DNA of 64,000 nucleotides from Mixia osmundae IAM 14324 (lineage: Eukaryota; Basidiomycota; Mixiomycetes; Mixiales; Mixiaceae): the NCBI RefSeq assembly GCF_000708205.1, contig NW_014575552.1:124001-188000 (forward strand), written 5' to 3'. This document shows positions 1-10,197 of the stretch, piece by piece. A program made the position numbers and the translations under genes. Each line of letters begins with the position of its first letter. Positions within the stretch are counted from its first letter, which is position 1. The notes below the pieces were generated by a model that was given only the letters and a program-made list of their open reading frames with translations, had not been told where the DNA came from and did no database searches.

Positions 1-1604
1 ACGAACGAGACGATGCGCTAGCACTGCCTGATCAAACCTACTTGACCGAAATCGCAAGCAGTCCAAACAGAATCCGCAGTCGCGTGCATCTCAAATCAGC
101 GCGTCCAGCGCCTGTCGAAGGTGTGTTTGCCTACTCTCACCCTGACTGTTGCTGATTTTCTGGCGCAGATGAGCCACTCGCTCAGGCACTATCGCAGCTG
201 AAGCAACGTCTCGTCCAGCTCGAAGACGAGAACCGCTATTCCACCGCGCGCGTGAAAGAACTCGAGCAGCATCCAGCAAGTACTGCCGTGCCTCGACAGA
301 CAGAGCAAACGCAGACTTCGCCACATGCCGCGCCGCCGAAAACTCACCGAGAGACGCTCAATGATCAGCTCAGACAGGCACAAGATCGTCGCCAAAGTGA
401 GCATCCAGCTATGACTCTTGCCTTTTGCTGAACCGTTGTGACAGCCCTTGCCGGACATGTTCAGGGCATGAGAGGTCACGTAGAAGAACTTGACCAATCG
501 ATTCATCTACACCGCGATGCCCTTGCGGATCTACAGAAAAATTATGAGCAACAAACCCAGACAACACCCAGCGTCCAGCGAACAGGCCGTGACAAAGCTT
601 GGCGCGGCGATGTCCTGAAGCTTCAGACCGGACTTGATCACCTTGCATCAGAGGTGCGCGAAGCACGTGATCTTGTCAATCGCCTCGCGACCGAGCAGCC
701 CACGCCACGGCCTGCGCGTGCTAGCCACCACGCTACCGTCCAGACCGCAGTCTTGGGCAAGCATGCAGGCATTCAGACCTCAGCCGAAGCCTTCGCCCTG
801 TCTTCTTCAGCTGACCGACATGGCTCGAACTTATGTACGCAAGTTGCCGAGGCCAAGCGCACGCTCGAAACGGTGCCCAAAGATCACGGACCTCACAACT
901 GCTCGGAATGCTTACAATTACAGCGCGAGCAAGAGGCCGCTGAGCAAGCAGAAGCACAGCGACTGGCTGAACTCGAGCGTCAACGACTTGCAGAGCTAGA
1001 AAAGCAGCGCCGCGCTGCAGCGGAAGAACGTCGAAAGCAGGAGGAAGCCGAGGCTCACCGACAAGCTCAAGCTAAGATCGACGCCGAGATCCAGCGCATT
1101 AGTCGCGTCAAGGCGCAAGCCGAAGCGGCTTGGCAAAGACAGCAGGCACAACGCGGTGCAGACGAAGATGGCTACGCAGGCGAAGTCGACGATGATTCGC
1201 GAGAGCTCAGCCGATCTCTTTTGCCTCAAACAATCATCTCGCGTGCCATCCAGCAGAAGGAAGAAGACTTTTGGGGCAAGATCAGGTATGTCATGTCTTA
1301 AGTGCAATGACTCGTAACGCTCATGGAGAACCGCAGCATTTACGAAGAGCTATCTGCAACCTTCACTAAGATGGATCCGGCTGCTAATCCCGTCAAGCGC
1401 AAAACATTGGCAGCACATCTACAAGAGAGTATCGAGGTCATTGAGATTGAAGTAAGCAAAGCTCACCAATTCTCCTTTCGAAGGCTGACAAGTCTACAGG
1501 CTGCCGAAATCCGTCGCTTCTATGAGCTACTCGAATTCACAGGCCCTGTTGACGAGCTCAAGACGATCAAGAAGCTGCGCAAGCAGCATCTTCGCAATCA
1601 CTAG
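1..1604 (+). CDS. Cep57/Ppc89-like microtubule-binding centrosomal (spindle pole body) protein, 5' truncated
   Basis: Exons <1-120, 169-396, 445-1285, 1337-1451 and 1500-1604 read as 468 residues in one frame; the 5' end lies outside the window. An early coiled-coil block (LVQLEDENRYSTARVKELE) resembles the centrosome-localisation region of fission yeast Ppc89. It is followed by an acidic, Arg/Gln-rich coiled coil (about residues 280-350). The last two exons encode a Cep57-type microtubule-binding domain: YEELSATFTKMDP, then a helix that becomes IEIEAAEIRRFYELLEF only when intron 1452-1499 is removed. The family anchors microtubules at spindle pole bodies or centrosomes. The gene converges on HRD1, with 83 bp between stop codons. 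Family assignment rests on the C-terminal domain and is good; the exact orthologue is less certain. Confidence 0.75.
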
Positions 1605-1687
1605 CCGTGTCGTCGTTCTTGTCAGGCGCCCCAATGTATACTTGACGTACGCGCGTTTGATTGACAACAACATTGATGGTTACAGAG

Positions 1688-3959
1688 CTATGCTTCTGAT
1701 TCTGCGTTCTCTTCGCTGCTCTGCATTTGATGCAGGGCCTTGAGACTGGACTCGATGCAGGAAGTAATCTGTTGCTGCACTTCGACAAGCGTCCTGAGCT
1801 GCTTCTGCACCGCTTCGTGCGCCGGATCAGCGTGGGCAGAAGAACACGCATACTCTGCGCTATGACGAGACTTCTGCAAGAAAGTCTGCAGATCCCTTGT
1901 GAAGCTTGGACGATCGGCGGAGCCGTCTTCGATATCGAAGAGGGGGATCAACCGCGGGAAAGAGCGTATGCCGCGTTGATGTTCTCGCTCTTTGCCTTTG
2001 CCCTTTGCCTTGCTCAGGCTATCCGCAAAGCTTGCTTCTGTCACAGTTGGCGGCTCAACCGGCTCGTCCGTTGTTGGCAAGGGCGTTGCGCGGACAATCA
2101 GCTCAGGACTAGCTTGTCTGACCGTCTTTGTACTCTCCGCTCTTCCCAGAGCGGGGCGAAGACTCTCGAGACGACGCAAGGCTGCCTCTGCTGCTGCCTT
2201 GCGAGGATCGCTCGTGCTGGCGTCTGCGCTCGCAACAGCAGCTGGCTCATGAACGGAAGCAGATGGCGCAGCGCTTCCTGATTGTGCAGCAGTCTCAGAA
2301 GTCGGAGCTAATGCTGCCGTACCTTCGCTGGCCGATCCTGGCTGACTTGAGGGTGTTGCAGCTGGCTGTGCCGAGCCGGTCGACGGTGGTATGATCCTGT
2401 AACCAGGACCTCGCGACGCGATAAACTTGCGAAGCGCATTTTCGGTTTGCATATTTGGATGAGGCGTATACGGCAATGTGGAAACAGCCTCTTCCGTTCT
2501 CGGTGGGTCGCCGTTGCCGACAGCGTGCCTTCGCTCTAAGCCGGGCGGTCTGACAGCAAAAGGGTTGAGCTCTGCAGGAGGCTGTCGACCCGCTGGCATT
2601 ACCCCCGGCTGAGCAACAGGTGGCAGGTCTGTCAAGACGCTCCGTCGACAGGTGGGACAGCTCTGTTGACGCTCGAGCCAGCTCTTGAGGCAGTGGAAGT
2701 GGAACACGTGGCCGCAAGCGAGCTTCTTGGGCGTGTCGTTCGGGCCCTGCGCCGGTAGAGGCTGCTGAGTGATTCTAGTGGTCGTATCTCCTTCAACAGG
2801 AGGCGGGCGGTCCTCTGGATTGCCGGGACGGGCTTCCATCTCCTCTCTGCAGATGATGCAGGTCTTGTCTGTCATGTTGTCGAGCTCTGACAAAGTCGCA
2901 TTGGGATACTTGGTGTCCATGTCTCTTGTCGCAACGCGGTATCGACGCAGGTCGCGGACCTTGAGGACGAAGCTTCGGGCGGTAACGTACAGATCGCGGA
3001 GGAGATTGAGCGGCAGGCCGTAGAAGGTGACGATGAGCGCAAAGAAGAGCGAGTAAGTCACAAGCTTGATGAATTCAGTCACAAGCTCGACATGGAGCAA
3101 GTGGATCGACTTTGCTTCCCAAGCTTGCTCTGAGCGCATCTCGACCACATTGAGAGCATACTTTGCCGCTGTCGCGAACAGAGTCGCTAGCAGTATCGCG
3201 TACTGCGAAGAAGATAGATGATCAGCATACTGGTATTCGGAAAGCGACATGGAGTTGACCTCTGCAGCAAGCATAATGCTAACTGATGGGCCGTCAACAA
3301 GCACGGATCGCACAGTGAGGCGGATGGCGATAGCATCGATGATGAGTAAGGCTGTGATGACTGCCGCCATACGCATGTGGAACAGACGGGTGACGTTGGG
3401 CATCTGCTCCATCTGTCACACACCAGCTGGATTCAGCTCATGGCGAAGCTGCAGTCAAAACTGTACTGACCCATTCGACGCGATCTGCCGCTAGCCAGTG
3501 AAACATCTTGACGAGTAGCAAGGTGACGAAGAGTATGACGAACATGGTGTCAAACTCGTCTCTGAAGATGGTGAGAGCGAGCAGCGACTCCGTGACTGCA
3601 TACCATGTCCTCTCGTGCAGCCGCTTGGGACGCTCAGGATGAGTTCACTGTGACGTGTCATGCAGACGAGAGATGCTTACCTCGAGCTCGATGCTCCTGA
3701 GTGTGCCGAAGAAGACGGCTTGAACGAGCTTAGCGAGCATGATTGCGAAGAAGAGGCCAAAGTTCCATAGGATCTGTTGAAGGCGAGCTCAGCTGAACGT
3801 CAGAGCAAGCACTGAGGCAGTGTAGCTAACAAGGATGGAGGCATGGCTCTGTCCGAGGAAGACTGCAGCGCTGTAGAAGTTGGAACGAGTCCTGAAGGCC
3901 GAGAAGATGATGTAGGATGTCAGCAAGCCTGAGAATGCGCCATAGGCGAGTAGGCGCAT
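1688..3959 (-). CDS. HRD1: ERAD E3 ubiquitin ligase Hrd1 (synoviolin)
   Basis: Exons (minus) 3959-3831, 3773-3681, 3632-3471, 3412-3260 and 3202-1688 give 683 residues. The N-terminal membrane domain carries family hallmarks: FYSAAVFLGQSHASIL, FFGTLRSIE, FHWLAADRVEWMEQMPN. A RING-H2 finger follows at about residues 294-350 (CIICREEM, then ACGHVFHFHCLKSWLERQQ and CPTC), interrupted by a Pro-rich insert of about 40 residues. A long low-complexity cytosolic tail ends in a short coiled coil. Hrd1 forms the ER retrotranslocation channel and ubiquitinates misfolded proteins. Intron 3203-3259 is inferred from homology: removing it joins VSIMLAAE to YAILLATL, the continuous family sequence, although the 57 nt could be read through. 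The start is the first ATG that opens the canonical N-terminus. The gene is divergent from HRD3. Confidence 0.95.
3651..3660. promoter_or_regulatory. UPRE/CRE-like palindrome TGACGTGTCA inside an HRD1 intron
   Basis: The imperfect palindrome TGACGTGTCA lies in HRD1 intron 3633-3680, about 300 bp downstream of the start codon. Its TGACGTG core matches the core of the unfolded-protein-response element bound by bZIP factors such as Hac1/XBP1. HRD genes are classical UPR targets, so a role is plausible, but a ten-base match can arise by chance. Confidence 0.25.
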
Positions 3960-4221
3960 CGTGGCAACAGCGAGCCGGCGCTGAGCACCTGCAGCTGCGC
4001 TACTGCGGCCGCTACCGAGCTAGTGTATAGACAGGTGTCCCCGAGTGTTCGTCAGCGGGTGGAAAGATCGCTGTCAGCTGCCTTTGATGCTGACTGAGGC
4101 AGGCAACAGTCGATGCGATGATGTCGCCGTCGCGCTGCGGCCGCTGAGCTGATCAGCTCCTGATCCAAGCTGCCACCTCATCAGGCTCTGCGAGGGCGCC
4201 AAACCCCCTCAGAGGATCGCC
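3960..4221. promoter_or_regulatory. Shared divergent promoter region of HRD1 and HRD3
   Basis: These 262 bp are the only DNA between the start codons of HRD1 (minus) and HRD3 (plus), so they must hold both promoters. The region is GC-rich, with two GCGGCCGC octamers (near 4006 and 4137) and a TGATCAGCTCCTGATC inverted motif near 4150. No TATA box is evident. Co-regulation of the pair is inferred from the arrangement. Confidence 0.6.
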
Positions 4222-7200
4222 ATGAGCTCCGAAGGTAGCGCCATGATTCGCTGTACATGCGCAGCTGCTCAGTCTGAGCGACGGCCGACCGTACGGCGCC
4301 GTACTTGGGCATTGACGCTACTCGCTGCACTCGCCCTATTAGCCTTCAGCTCCTGCCCCCAAGGTAGGCGTTCAGGAGTACCTGTAGCGCTACAGCTCAT
4401 GCCTGTTCTTGCAGTGTCTGCACAAGAGCAGCAGGTCCTAGGCTTAGCGGACGAGGTACCGCCGCCCGCGCACGCTTCACAACCTGTCGAGCCGCTATCA
4501 CGGCAGGACGAATCAGAGGAGGATGATCTAGACATTTTGAGAGATACAATCGCCTGGGAAGCGGGCTTCGATCGCGGCGGTACCACAGCGTACGACGAAG
4601 AACACACTCATGCTGAATCGCCCGACACATTCAACGCGGACGACATCCAATATGTCCTCAGTGACGTTGATCTCACGGATGACGGCGAAGCAGAGCGGGT
4701 AGTCGCAAGCTTAGTGAACGACGACGGTACCGAAGCGTCCGTCGAGGTCATCGTAGACGTTGCCGACCAGCTTCAGGCACAAGACGCTGTAGATCAGGCG
4801 GCGGGGCCGCAGAACGCTGACTGGTCAAATTTCGAAGAAGAATTGCTCGAGCTGGCCAAACTTACCGCTTACGAAGCTTCGACGCAAGTGCCACACGAGA
4901 CTGCCGCACGTCACGCAGCAGAAAGCGAGCCGAAGCGACAGCGACAGGATTCGCCCAAAGCAAACCGAGCCAACGCAGAACAGCCGCAGCTTAGCACAGA
5001 TCAAGAACGCGCGCAAAGGCTATACAAACGCGCGACACAGCTGCTCGACATGCTGCAAAACACGGTGCCTGATTACACCCCGCCGTCTTCGTCGACACTT
5101 TTGCCGCCTGCCGGCTCGGGTCCGAGCGAGGAGGATACGACCAATTGGTTCGCTACAATGATCAAACAGCGCGTCAATCTCGAGCACTCTGGACCTTTTT
5201 CGCCTTTGCTCCGTCAGCTCAGTCGAGGCCTTGACAGCTTACAGACTGCTCCATCGGATTCCGCTACATCAAATGACGCGCCTAGCAGTTCTGCACCCGA
5301 GTCACAAGACATGACGCCCCGTTCCGTGCTCATGAAGATCTATCATGCTTTCAGCGGAGGCCGACAATTCCTCAGAGATCCCGCCGCCGGGTCAAAAGCT
5401 GCAATGGCAAAGCTGGCCCATCTCAGTCGACTTGCTGCGCCAGAGAAGTCTCGAAAGACAGTAGCGATCGGTCAGGCAATGCAAAAAGTGCTCGAACTCC
5501 TTACAGAAGCAGAGAGCCTAGGGTACAATGACGCCAAGCTCTTGCTTGCCAACATTCATCTCTGGGGTCATTACACCGTGCCTTCGACGCCTCAGCTGGC
5601 CTTCAGACGCTACAAAGATATGGCAGACCAGACAGGGAACTCTACAGCACAATCTATGCTCGCCTTCCTGTATTCTTCTGGCTACAGAGGAGCTGCGGAT
5701 ACCAGCGTGGTTCAAGGCGTTGGCGATCAGCCAATGGCATTACTCTATCACACATTTGCTGCCCTTGCTGGTCTGCCGGAAGCTGAGCTGGCGATAGGCT
5801 ACCGTCATTTGGCAGGTATCGGTCTCCCTGCGAGCTGTCAAGAAGCTCTGCCATTCTACAAGAGTGCTGCCTCCAAGGCTATCGCCGAATTTGAGAGCGG
5901 CCCGCCCGGAGGCCGGCACCTGCCGCCGTCGAAGATCAGATTGGCAGACCTTTCGGGCGGCGTGTATGGCGCTGGTGCATCTGTCGTATCTACCGGACCC
6001 AACGCAAAGATGGCGGCTCAGACGCCCGGCACGCTCACGCCCACTACTCGCCAAGAATGGGAAGACGTCCTCGAGTTCTATCACTTCCATGCAGACCGTC
6101 ATGACGCTGGCTATATGTTCAGGCTCGGAAGGATTTACTACAACGGCTTCGGCGGCGGCGTCGTCGCTCAGCTAGAGCGAGGCGAGGGTCATGATGACCC
6201 CGGCGGCCGTGACTTTGCAAGAGCGCTGAGGTGGTTTGAAAGGCTCGCACGCTCTGTCTGGCCACGGGACCCGCCAGGCGTTGTCACATTGACCCCGCAG
6301 CAGCCCGGTCAGTCTCAGCAAGCTACGATCAAAGCATACGACGACGCGAAAGACATCAAGACAATCATTGACGATCATTCTCAGATGGTTGCAGGACTTG
6401 CCGCAGGCTACCTCGGCCGCATGTATTTGCGTGGCGAAGGATTACCGCAAGACTTTTCAAAGGCCTTCCTCTGGTTCAGTCGTGGCCTCCGCTCGGGCGA
6501 TAGAGAATCTCAGTACGGACTCGGCTTGATGTATCGTGACGGTCTCGGCGTCCTCAGAAATCCCAAGCTCAGCGTCAGCTTGTTGCAAGAAGCCTCTGCG
6601 CAAGAGCACACAGATGCGCAAGTTGCTCTTGGCAAACTTTTCTACGGTATGCAAGTAGCCATATGTCGCAGCTGCGCTGATCACAAAAGCTAGATTCGGG
6701 TGATTACCTGGCCGCCGCGCAGTACTTCGAACACGCAGCTCGTCACGGCGACACCTTTCAGTCTTATTACTGGCTCGCAGAAATGTCAGCACATGGCCTC
6801 GGCCGACCAGAAATCTGCACCGTAGCTGTGGCGTATTACAAGATCGTTGCTGAGCGCGGCGATTGGAAGCACGAGGTCTGGTGGGAGGCAGAGCGTGCGT
6901 GGGCGAGAGGAGATCGCCAAAGAGCCTTCTTGGGCTACTGGATGATGGCTGAGCGAGGCTACGAGCAAGCTCAGAACAACGTCGCTTGGATCCTTGACCA
7001 AGGCAAGCACGCCCGCAAACATCTACAATCTCTGACTCACCTGTATACATGCGTTGACAGACAAGCGCGCCTTGCGCATTCCAATGATAGATGGCATGCG
7101 CCGCAACATCACGGACCGGCTCGCCCTGACATTCTGGACGCGCTCAGCAGCTCAGAACAATATCGATGCATTGGTGAAGATGGGCGACTACTACCTAAGC

Positions 7201-8001
7201 GGGTATGGGACATCCACTGGCGCACCTCAACCACAGAAGGCCGCAGCATGCTACTCTAGTGCCGCAATGACGCACGTCAGCGCAATGGCCATGCACAACC
7301 TCGGTTGGCTACATGAGAACGGCATCGGCGTCGAGAAAGATTTCCACCTCGCTAAGCGATACTACGATCTCTCCTTCGAGACGAACGCACAAGGCTACTT
7401 ACCAGCCACGCTGTCGCTTCTGCGGCTATATGTTCGCAGTCTTTACCATATGCTCTCGGGCTCGAGTACTCATAGCCTATCGCTCTTCGCGCCCGATGCG
7501 ACGACGGACTTGCCGAGCAAAGCTCAGCCGAGAAAGTGGTGGTCATTCGGCGACCTGAGATCGGAAGCTGCTAAGCGTTGGCAGAACATGCTCGAAGAGG
7601 ATGGACAGGCCCTGCAAGCTGTCAACACAGAAGACGGCGCTGGTGGAACCAACAGCGTTCACGATGCGCAGCGTGCGTTGGTGGGCAACGAGGATCCCGT
7701 GCAATGGGCACGGGCAGCGCAAGCTCGCGAACGAGCGGAAGAAGCTCTTCGAGAGGCCGAAGAAGATGACTCGCTATTCGGCCTGGGCTTGGAGGGCTCG
7801 GACGACTTTGCGGAGACGCTACTTATTCTAGGCATCTGCTTCGCCATCGCGTAAGTACCCGATCTCATGCTCAACCTATCATGCTCAATGCAGGTCTGCA
7901 GATGGCTCGTCTATGTCCGCCAAGCACGGCAAGACGCAAACGCGAGGCGAAGACAAGACGCTCTCATGAATAATCAAGCGCTAATTGCGCCTGTAGATTG
8001 A
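4222..8001 (+). CDS. HRD3: Hrd3/SEL1L, Sel1-repeat partner of Hrd1
   Basis: Exons 4222-6646, 6694-7002, 7061-7850 and 7902-8001 give 1207 residues, longer than yeast Hrd3 (about 830). An N-terminal hydrophobic segment (WALTLLAALALLAFSSC) fits a signal peptide. An acidic, low-complexity lumenal extension of about 300 residues follows. Many Sel1/TPR-like repeats come next (AYLGRMYLRGEGLPQDFSKA, YGLGLMYRDGLGV, MHNLGWLHENGIGVEKDF). A C-terminal transmembrane helix (TLLILGICFAIAWLVYV) leads into a short basic tail. Hrd3 presents misfolded glycoproteins to Hrd1 and stabilises it. Intron 7003-7060 is GC-AG; no GT donor keeps the frame. For the last intron I chose the acceptor at 7901, because 7893 would break the tail that normally follows the membrane helix. 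Confidence 0.93.
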
Positions 8002-8054
8002 CGGAATGTTGCTTGTGACACTATGCATTTGCTGTTTGCCATCATCATATGCGT

Positions 8055-10076
8055 CTATGGGGTCGCGCGTCCTGTCCATCTGAGAACAGAAGACTAAGCA
8101 GTCAGTTTTCTGCTAGTTGATGAAGCTCTCTGCGCGCACCTTGGATACAGAGAACAATCTCTGACGGTGAAGCGGTTGGTCAGCCAAGCCAGACATCGCT
8201 CGAGTCCAAGACCGTAGCCGCCCGAGTTGCCCGATCCTATGCACGTGTAAGCCCAAATTTGCGTCAGTGTGAATCTGGCTCACCGTATACTCTCTGATCG
8301 GTAAACCAGTAGTACGGTGTCGGATCGATGCCTTCACGCTTGTAGCCTTCGAGAAGCTCGTTGATGTCGGAGATGCGCATCGAGCCGCCAACGATCTCGC
8401 CCACATTGGGCATGAGTACGTCGACACTCTCTGTGTATCCAGGATCTTCCGGGCATTTCTTCATGTAGAATGCCTTGATCTCCTTTGGGAAGCGACAGAG
8501 GAAGATAGGTTTGCCTATGCGGTCAGTCATCTGTCGCTCCGGCGCCTCTGAGATATCTACACCGAGCTCATGTCGTTTGCCGTCGCCAGTCAGGATCTCA
8601 TTATCTTGCAAGTATTTGATCGCGTCTTTGTAGTCCATTCGCATGAACGGTCGAGTGGGGGGTTTGAAATCTGGGTTGAGTTGTTTGAGCAAAGGACCTG
8701 CGACCGGGTCTTTGAGAACCAGCTCGACCGAGCCGCAGATCTGTGACAAGATTTCAGCCGACATGATACCTTGTACGCAAGCTGCTGACCATCTCTTCTA
8801 TATGTTCGAGTAAGTCGTCAAAGGTCAGAAAGGCCAGCTCGGCTTCTACGTGTGTATACTCGGACAAATGTCGGCGTGTGTGACTATCATGGCGGCGAGA
8901 TCAGACATGCCGGCAAGTCTGACGTGGATAACTCACCTCTTCTCTGCCCGGAAGCTCTCTTGTACGCAGAAAACGTCGCCTAAGGCAGGCAGACAGGTCT
9001 CGAGGTAGAGCTGACTTGTCTGCGTTAGGTAGGCTTGCTGACCATAGTAGTCAAAGCTGAAAAGCGTCGAGCCGCCTTCGACTTGTGTTTGTACCATACA
9101 GGGTGGCGTGACTTCCAAGAGCCCAAGACGCTCATAGGTCTCTCGGAATGCCTTGAGAAGTGCAGCGCGTACACGCAAAACGGCGGATGCCGTTTCGCCT
9201 CGTATGACTAGATGGCGGTTATCAGCGAGCAGATCAGCGCTTGCTGTCTGTAAGCGAAGCCGATCCGTCAGATCAAGTCGATTTAAGGGCAAGGGTCACT
9301 CACCTCTGCAACTTTATTGGTGATGGCAGCCTCGCCTCCCGGAGCCGCGCCGAGGACACGCCACCAGTCTGCCATGAGCTCGTGACCGTCTGGCGCTGTC
9401 TTGCCTTCGGGCAGTGCAGTGATGGTACCCGTGATCTCCACGCTAGCTTCAAGATTGAGAGTGAGCGAGTCATACGTCTCGATCTGTCATCGTGTACGTT
9501 ACGCTCAGCTGTGGTCGGAAACAAACAACGTTCACGAACGAGCTTGCCGGACAGGACACACTGCAGATAGCCAGTACCGTCCCTTAGGACGAGGAAGGTG
9601 AGGCCACTCTGCTGTCGCAGGCGATGGACCCAGCCAAAGACTCTGACGCGATGCCCTCTGTTCTGTGTTGTCTGACGGAGCTTGATTTTGACCGCTTGGG
9701 CTCCTTCTGGCTCTGTGATGACGACGGCCTTTGCAGCTTCGATCTTTGCAGCGTCCGAGTCTGCCTTGGCTTTCGCAGCCGCTTCATCTCTCTGTTTTGT
9801 GTCCTGAGCTTTTTGCTGCTTGCGCAGATGCGCTTCGTGCAGCTTTTTGGCCTTCTTGAGCGAGCTCGAGGTAGCTTCTACCCATTCTTGGCCTCCTTGA
9901 GCAGGTGCAGGCTCGTCTTGGGTAGGAGAGAGTGCTTTGCGTACGAGCACTTTGACCTCTGTTCCTTTGGCGATATAGGCTCCCAGGGGCGACTGGAAAG
10001 GTCTGCCGATGCTGCCATCGCCCAGTTCATCCGATCCGACCTTGTCGTCGACGTAGACAGCCGCTTCGCCTGACAT
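8055..10076 (-). CDS. DED81: Asparaginyl-tRNA synthetase, cytosolic (class IIb)
   Basis: Exons (minus) 10076-9540, 9483-9304, 9247-8937, 8883-8790, 8740-8284, 8236-8140 and 8079-8055 sum to 566 residues, the usual length. An N-terminal extension with a charged coiled coil precedes the OB-fold anticodon-binding domain ([19 protein letters not shown]). The class II catalytic core follows: [42 protein letters not shown], then [12 protein letters not shown] (motif 3). The enzyme charges tRNA-Asn. The 25-nt last exon encodes [10 protein letters not shown], matching the conserved end of the family; reading through instead gives an unrelated tail. Intron 8741-8789 uses donor GTCAGC and 9484-9539 uses GTTCGT. 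The gene converges on HRD3 (53 bp) and diverges from a Virilizer-like gene (121 bp). Confidence 0.95.
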
Positions 10077-10197
10077 CTTGTCGTTTCACTCGAGGCACAC
10101 ACTGACAGGTATCTTGCTGGCGACCGAGGTCGGCCGAGAGAAATGTTCTTCTGCCTTGCACGCATTGCCTTCCCCGGCTGCCTGCGTCGATCCGACG

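Noticed and set aside
7893-7901. Upstream acceptor (7893) for the last HRD3 intron
   Set aside because: It truncates the protein with a Ser/Gly/Lys tail, whereas the acceptor at 7901 continues the membrane helix into WLVYVRQ, as in relatives.
8116-8139. Earlier end of asparaginyl-tRNA synthetase by reading through after YPR
   Set aside because: The read-through tail has no resemblance to the family, while a 60-nt intron gives [10 protein letters not shown] and makes the total coding length a multiple of three.
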